Shown piece by piece: positions 6,297-9,738 of a DNA stretch of 9,738 nucleotides. Position numbers and translations under genes: made by a program. The stretch spans positions 1 through 9,738 of the forward strand of contig CAMSEJ010000064.1 in NCBI GenBank assembly GCA_947057405.1. The letters run 5' to 3'. Position 1 is the stretch's first letter; each line of letters begins with the position of its first letter. The DNA is from an uncultured Roseburia sp. Lineage in GTDB: Bacteria; Bacillota; Clostridia; Lachnospirales; Lachnospiraceae. The notes beneath the pieces were generated by a model. That model was not told the DNA's origin. It searched no databases and saw only the letters and a list, made by a program, of their open reading frames with translations.

Positions 6297-8897
6297 TTAT
6301 TCCCTGCCGCGCTTCCTGTCATACTCACGAAAATACCGTTCCAGCAATGCCGCCACCTCCAAAATATCAATGGGCTTTGGCGTATGCGCATTCATCCCGC
6401 ATTCTAAGCACCGCTTCACATCATCATAAAACGCATCCGCGCTTATGGCAATAATCGGAATCTCCCCCGCGTCCTCCCGATCCAGCGCACGGATCGCTTC
6501 GGCCGCCTCAAATCCGGTCATCTTCGGCATCCGCAGATCCATTAAAATCCCGTCGTACGAATACGGCGGCGACTGTGCAAATTTTCCCACACAAATCAGC
6601 CCGTCCTGCGCCCAGTCCATCGCAATCCCCAGATCGGCAAGCAGCTCATTGGCAATCTCCCAGTTCAGCTCATTGTCCTCCGCCATCAAAACCCGCCGTC
6701 CGGAAAAATCCATCGGCTCCTTCTCTTCCTTCACCGGCTGCCGAAGGACATCTGCCTCCGCATATTTACGCAGGCCGTAATACAGGCTCGAACGAAACAG
6801 CGGTTTTGCAATACACCCGATTGCCCCTGCGGCGCGGGCCTCCGTTTCCACTTCTCCCCAATCCCCGTCAAACAGGATCAAAATCGGCACGTCGCTGCCC
6901 AGATGCCCGCGAAGCCGTTCTATTATGCGGATACAGCCCGGTTTCTTTAAACTCCAGTCCAAGAGGATCATATGATATCCGTTCCCGTCCTCATGCCTCC
7001 GGCATGCCATATCTATTCCCTCTTGTTCATCCCGGACCGGATCCGGCTTTAACCCGATGGAACGCAGCATCTCTTCTGCCGTTTCAAGCACCCGCCTGTC
7101 GTCGTCTATCACCAGTATGCTCCGTTCCGGCAGCTTAAGCGCCAGCTCCTGCATGTGCGTCTTTTCCAAATCCAGGATTACATGGAACGTACTGCCCTGT
7201 CCCGGTGCGCTTTCCACCACAATCGCGCCCTGCATGGCATCCACAATGTGCTTTGTAATGGTAAGCCCCAGCCCCGCACCCTCGGCTTTTTGTACGCGGC
7301 TGCTGTCCTCCCTGGCAAACGCTTCAAAAATCTTATCCTTAAATTCCGCGTCCATGCCGACGCCGTTGTCCTTTACATACAAATGCGTCCGGATATAACC
7401 GTCTCCCTTCGGGGAATCCTCCTGGCTGATGACCACCTGAATTTCCCCGTCCTCCGGCGTAAATTTGGTCGCGTTTCCCAGAAGGTTCAGCAGGATCTGC
7501 GGCATGCGGACGGCATCTCCCAGCACATTTTCACAGATAATGTCATGGGTGTAAATGTTAAAATGCTGTTTTTTCTCATGGATCTGCGGCTGGATAATTG
7601 TCAGTACATTATGTACGATCTCGCGCAGCGAAACCGGTTCGATGTTCATGGACAGATAGCCCTGTTCGATTTTGGACATATCCAGCATATCATTGAGAAG
7701 TCCCAGCAAATGCCGGCTGGAAACGTTGATTTTGCGCAGGCAGGAGCTGACCCTGGGCGTATTTTCCAGGTTGGCGATCGCCACGGTCGTCATGCCCATA
7801 ATGCCGTTCATCGGAGTGCGGATATCATGGCTCATATTGGAAAGAAATTCGCTTTTCACCTGACTTGCGCGCTCTGCGGACCGGCGCGCCTTATCCGCCG
7901 ATTTACGCGCTTCGTCCAGCGTGCGGATCTGCTGTCTGGTCAGACGGAAATAGCCTAAAAATACCAAAAGCAGGATCAGAAGAATCAGTGCACAGCCGCC
8001 TATGGAAACAATGCTCCACCGAAACCCCAGCCCGGCAATCGTTTCGTCTATCGTGCCGTAGGACAGGTACAAAAGCAGGTACCATTCCGTATCGGGCAGC
8101 GCCGTGCAGTACAGGTTGTGACGCACCCCCGCCACCTGGACTTCACTGGTATAATCCGTTCCGGCATCCATTGACTCAACCAGCTCTTCGGCAAACTGTC
8201 CCGGATCCTTTCCTGCAATCCGCTCATATTTGCTGCCAATCCGGTCAAAATAATTCTCGCTGTCCGCCATATTCTCGCTTTGCAGAATAAAACTTCCGTT
8301 TCGGCGGATGATGGAATATTCTACCATGGAAGTATCGACGCTCAGCGCCAGGGTTTCACGCAGATAACCGGTCGGAAGCCCCGCCACAAGCGCAATGCTC
8401 TGCCCGCCGTCCTTTAACGGGTATGCGGCAGGCACGCCTATCATAACAATCGGCACGCCGTCCTCGTCCCAGCCCGCACTCAGCTTTTCTTCCCCCTTTT
8501 GTAAAGAGTCAAAAAATGCTTCCGGCAGACCGGACCGCATCTGTTTGCCGTAAATCATGTCAAACGTACCGTCCTGCCTGCAAAACGCCAGATACGCAAA
8601 CCCTCTGGATTGGGCGGTTTCGGCAAGCGCCGCCCGGACCGCGGAATGCTTCCCGTCCCGCTGCGGCGGAACCGAATCCACCACGGCCCCGGCATGGCTT
8701 AGCTGCAGCTCAATGGTCGTCCCGAAATGATTCGCCATCTGCTCGCTCATTCCGGACATGTAAATCACCCCGATATCCGTTATGGCATCCGTACCCATGA
8801 CATTGTTCCAGATATTCTGAACACTGAAAATGATTACACAAAAGACCGATGTCAGCGCAAGGCTGACCGTCAAAAACCGCGTTGTTTTATTCCCCAT
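6297..8897 (-). CDS. Membrane hybrid sensor histidine kinase: Cache-like sensor, HisKA, HATPase_c, two receivers
   Basis: Predicted 866-residue inner-membrane signalling kinase. A transmembrane segment at about 8-28 and a second at about 295-316 flank an extracytoplasmic region of some 260 residues that looks like a Cache-type ligand sensor. A short coiled linker leads to HisKA with SHDIRTP (phospho-acceptor His357). The HATPase domain has N-box NLLGNATKFT (Asn475), G1 DNGVGMD (510-516) and G2 GAGLGLTIT (540-548). Receiver 1 (about 593-713) has Asp598/599, Asp647 and Lys698 but lacks the usual Thr/Ser switch residue. Receiver 2 (about 734-856) is complete: Glu740/Asp741, Asp787 in LMDLRMPKMTG, Ser819 and Lys841. 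There is no HPt or DNA-binding output, so the phosphorelay partner lies elsewhere. I chose the ATG at 8897, 9 bases after AGGGGGG; a TTG at 8903 would be only 3 bases from it. The ligand is unknown, and a link to the downstream hydrogenase-type gene is inferred only from adjacency. Confidence 0.93.
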   Translation of the reverse strand: MGNKTTRFLTVSLALTSVFCVIIFSVQNIWNNVMGTDAITDIGVIYMSGMSEQMANHFGTTIELQLSHAGAVVDSVPPQRDGKHSAVRAALAETAQSRGFAYLAFCRQDGTFDMIYGKQMRSGLPEAFFDSLQKGEEKLSAGWDEDGVPIVMIGVPAAYPLKDGGQSIALVAGLPTGYLRETLALSVDTSMVEYSIIRRNGSFILQSENMADSENYFDRIGSKYERIAGKDPGQFAEELVESMDAGTDYTSEVQVAGVRHNLYCTALPDTEWYLLLYLSYGTIDETIAGLGFRWSIVSIGGCALILLILLLVFLGYFRLTRQQIRTLDEARKSADKARRSAERASQVKSEFLSNMSHDIRTPMNGIMGMTTVAIANLENTPRVSSCLRKINVSSRHLLGLLNDMLDMSKIEQGYLSMNIEPVSLREIVHNVLTIIQPQIHEKKQHFNIYTHDIICENVLGDAVRMPQILLNLLGNATKFTPEDGEIQVVISQEDSPKGDGYIRTHLYVKDNGVGMDAEFKDKIFEAFAREDSSRVQKAEGAGLGLTITKHIVDAMQGAIVVESAPGQGSTFHVILDLEKTHMQELALKLPERSILVIDDDRRVLETAEEMLRSIGLKPDPVRDEQEGIDMACRRHEDGNGYHMILLDWSLKKPGCIRIIERLRGHLGSDVPILILFDGDWGEVETEARAAGAIGCIAKPLFRSSLYYGLRKYAEADVLRQPVKEEKEPMDFSGRRVLMAEDNELNWEIANELLADLGIAMDWAQDGLICVGKFAQSPPYSYDGILMDLRMPKMTGFEAAEAIRALDREDAGEIPIIAISADAFYDDVKRCLECGMNAHTPKPIDILEVAALLERYFREYDRKRGRE

Positions 8898-8906
8898 TCC
8901 CAAATT

Positions 8907-8913
8907 CCCCCCT
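8907..8913 (-). promoter_or_regulatory. Ribosome binding site of the hybrid kinase
   Basis: AGGGGGG on the minus strand, 9 bases before the ATG at 8897. Its spacing decides for that ATG over the in-frame TTG at 8903, which would be only 3 bases away. Confidence 0.6.
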
Positions 8914-8951
8914 GAAATACCATTAAGGACCCGCTAAGAAATCTTCGTTGC

Positions 8952-8980
8952 ATTATAGCATATACAGGCGGGGCTTTCAA
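8952..8980 (-). promoter_or_regulatory. Near-consensus housekeeping promoter of the hybrid kinase
   Basis: Minus-strand TTGAAA (8980-8975), exactly 17 bases of spacer, then a perfect TATAAT (8957-8952) preceded by TGC, which gives an extended -10. Transcription should start near 8945, leaving a leader of about 48 bases before the ATG at 8897. This is the best promoter in the window and predicts sigma-A type expression of the kinase independent of the upstream surface-protein gene. Confidence 0.85.
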
Positions 8981-9006
8981 GAGGTGCGGCGGCAATGTTC
9001 CCACCC

Positions 9007-9053
9007 AAAACAAAGCCGGGGAAAAGCCGGCCAGGCTGCCCGTCCTTTCCCCG
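9007..9053 (-). terminator. Rho-independent terminator after the surface-protein gene
   Basis: On the minus strand CGGGGAAA (9053-9046) pairs perfectly with TTTCCCCG (9024-9017). The GC-rich interior (around 9026-9042) can fold further, and GCTTTGTTTT (9016-9007) follows as a T-rich tail. It begins about 11 bases after the stop codon at 9064 and separates the surface-protein gene from the kinase promoter. Confidence 0.8.
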
Positions 9054-9063
9054 AAATCAACTG

Positions 9064-9738
9064 TTATTTTGCTCGATAAACCGCCTTCCTGCCAATGTCT
9101 GCCGACTCCATACGCTTCTTAAGCTTCCGAAGCTGCGTGGAAGACATTTTCTTCGGTACGGTTATTTTACTCTTTGCCGAAATCCCTTTGAACGCCTTGC
9201 TGCCGACGGAAGGGGCTTTTTTGCCCTGAAACGTGATGTTTTTCAGTTTTTTGCACCCCTGGAATGCGTTTGCACCGATCGCGGCAACATTCTTACCGAT
9301 GGTAATACCGGTAAGTTTTGTGTTTTTGCGGAATGCATTTTGGGCAATTTTCGTCACGGCAAACTGAAATCCGTCCGTTCTGACCGTTGCGGGAACCGTC
9401 AGCTTTGCTTTCTTCCTGCCGGTTGCTTTTACCAGAGATACCGTGCCTTTTTTGGCGTCGGATTTGGTCACAAGAAAGCGGAACCCTCCCGTTTCAAATG
9501 ACGTGCCCTTTGCCGGGACGGTTTTTGCCGGCTCCTTCGTTCCGCCGTCGGGCAGCGCCGGGGCCGGTACCGGCTTCAATCCGGCCTGCGCGCCCGCTAA
9601 GGCTGACAGCGCCGCTTCGATTGCGGCGGGGGAAGCCCCGTTATCTTCCAGCAGCCTTTGCGCGGCTGACAGCGCTGCCCGGAATGCGTCTGCGCTCTGT
9701 GCCGTGTAACCGGACAAATCCTTTTGTTCGGCCGCCCG
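9064..9738 (-). CDS. Secreted/surface protein, C-terminal part: FIVAR repeat, linker, BspA-like leucine-rich repeats
   Basis: The last 224 residues of a larger protein; the frame is open to the window edge, so the TTG near 9717 is not a real start. Numbering from the edge, residues 1-54 match the FIVAR pattern (KDLSGYTAQSADAFRAAL, then AAIEAALSALAGAQAGL), a helical repeat common in Gram-positive cell-surface proteins. A Pro/Ala/Gly-rich linker (55-77) follows, then a beta-rich segment (79-120). Leucine-rich repeats of the BspA/LRR_5 kind follow, with VTKIAQNAFRKNTKL at 128-142 and VAAIGANAFQGCKKL at 151-165. The tail (186-224) is strongly basic. There is no LPxTG sorting signal or C-terminal membrane anchor, so attachment, if any, depends on domains outside the window. 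Such proteins are usually adhesins or wall-associated proteins; the specific ligand cannot be told. A terminator follows directly. Confidence 0.85.
   Translation of the reverse strand, partial: RAAEQKDLSGYTAQSADAFRAALSAAQRLLEDNGASPAAIEAALSALAGAQAGLKPVPAPALPDGGTKEPAKTVPAKGTSFETGGFRFLVTKSDAKKGTVSLVKATGRKKAKLTVPATVRTDGFQFAVTKIAQNAFRKNTKLTGITIGKNVAAIGANAFQGCKKLKNITFQGKKAPSVGSKAFKGISAKSKITVPKKMSSTQLRKLKKRMESADIGRKAVYRAK

Noticed and set aside
7155..7958. Long plus-strand open frame (267 codons) inside the hybrid kinase
   Set aside because: It is fully antisense to well-conserved kinase motifs (HisKA to HATPase), shows no recognisable domain and has no ribosome binding site. GC-rich kinase genes often leave such an open antisense frame.
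8898..8903. TTG at 8903 as kinase start
   Set aside because: Only 3 bases separate it from the AGGGGGG site, whereas the ATG at 8897 has 9 bases.

Overview
The window reads as chromosomal DNA from a strictly anaerobic Firmicute of the Clostridia, most likely a gut Lachnospiraceae. The reasons are a single-chain pyruvate:ferredoxin oxidoreductase, a compact [FeFe]-hydrogenase-type protein, a Cache-type hybrid histidine kinase with two receivers, a BspA-like/FIVAR surface protein, and strong AAGGAGG ribosome binding sites. The taxonomic call is an inference from gene content and protein style, not from a marker gene. No tRNA, rRNA, CRISPR array, transposase or phage gene was seen.

Every convincing gene is on the minus strand, so in transcription order the window runs from 9738 down to 1. 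(i) 9738-9064: C-terminal part of a secreted FIVAR + leucine-rich-repeat protein, closed by a terminator. (ii) 8897-6297: a hybrid sensor kinase behind a near-consensus promoter (TTGAAA-17-TATAAT). (iii) 6187-4943: an H-cluster [FeFe]-hydrogenase-type protein, preceded by a palindrome. (iv) 4942-4673: a structured intergenic stretch with repeated GGATTTCTGTAACAG-type motifs, two hairpins, a probable terminator and an AT-rich promoter. (v) 4658-1113: pyruvate:ferredoxin oxidoreductase (PFOR). (vi) 1077-1037: a terminator. (vii) 1022-402 and 414-1: two overlapping tetrapyrrole genes, a precorrin-2 dehydrogenase type gene and the start of hemB, which runs off the window.

The metabolic theme is fermentative disposal of electrons. 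PFOR oxidises pyruvate to acetyl-CoA and reduces ferredoxin, and an [FeFe] hydrogenase can pass those electrons to protons. The neighbouring H-cluster protein has unusual H-cluster loops (three cysteines in a row in L1; Gly-Pro-Cys instead of Met-Pro-Cys in L2). It could therefore be a divergent enzyme that makes or consumes H2, or a sensor. The kinase next to it makes a regulatory link conceivable but unproven. The tetrapyrrole pair belongs to the route from 5-aminolevulinate to precorrin-2/sirohydrochlorin and on to corrinoids or siroheme.

Nothing here is clearly a new defence or mobile system. The parts most worth a second look are the structured repeat segment between the hydrogenase and PFOR genes, the non-canonical H-cluster protein with its kinase neighbour, and the terminator placed almost on top of the precorrin-2 dehydrogenase start.
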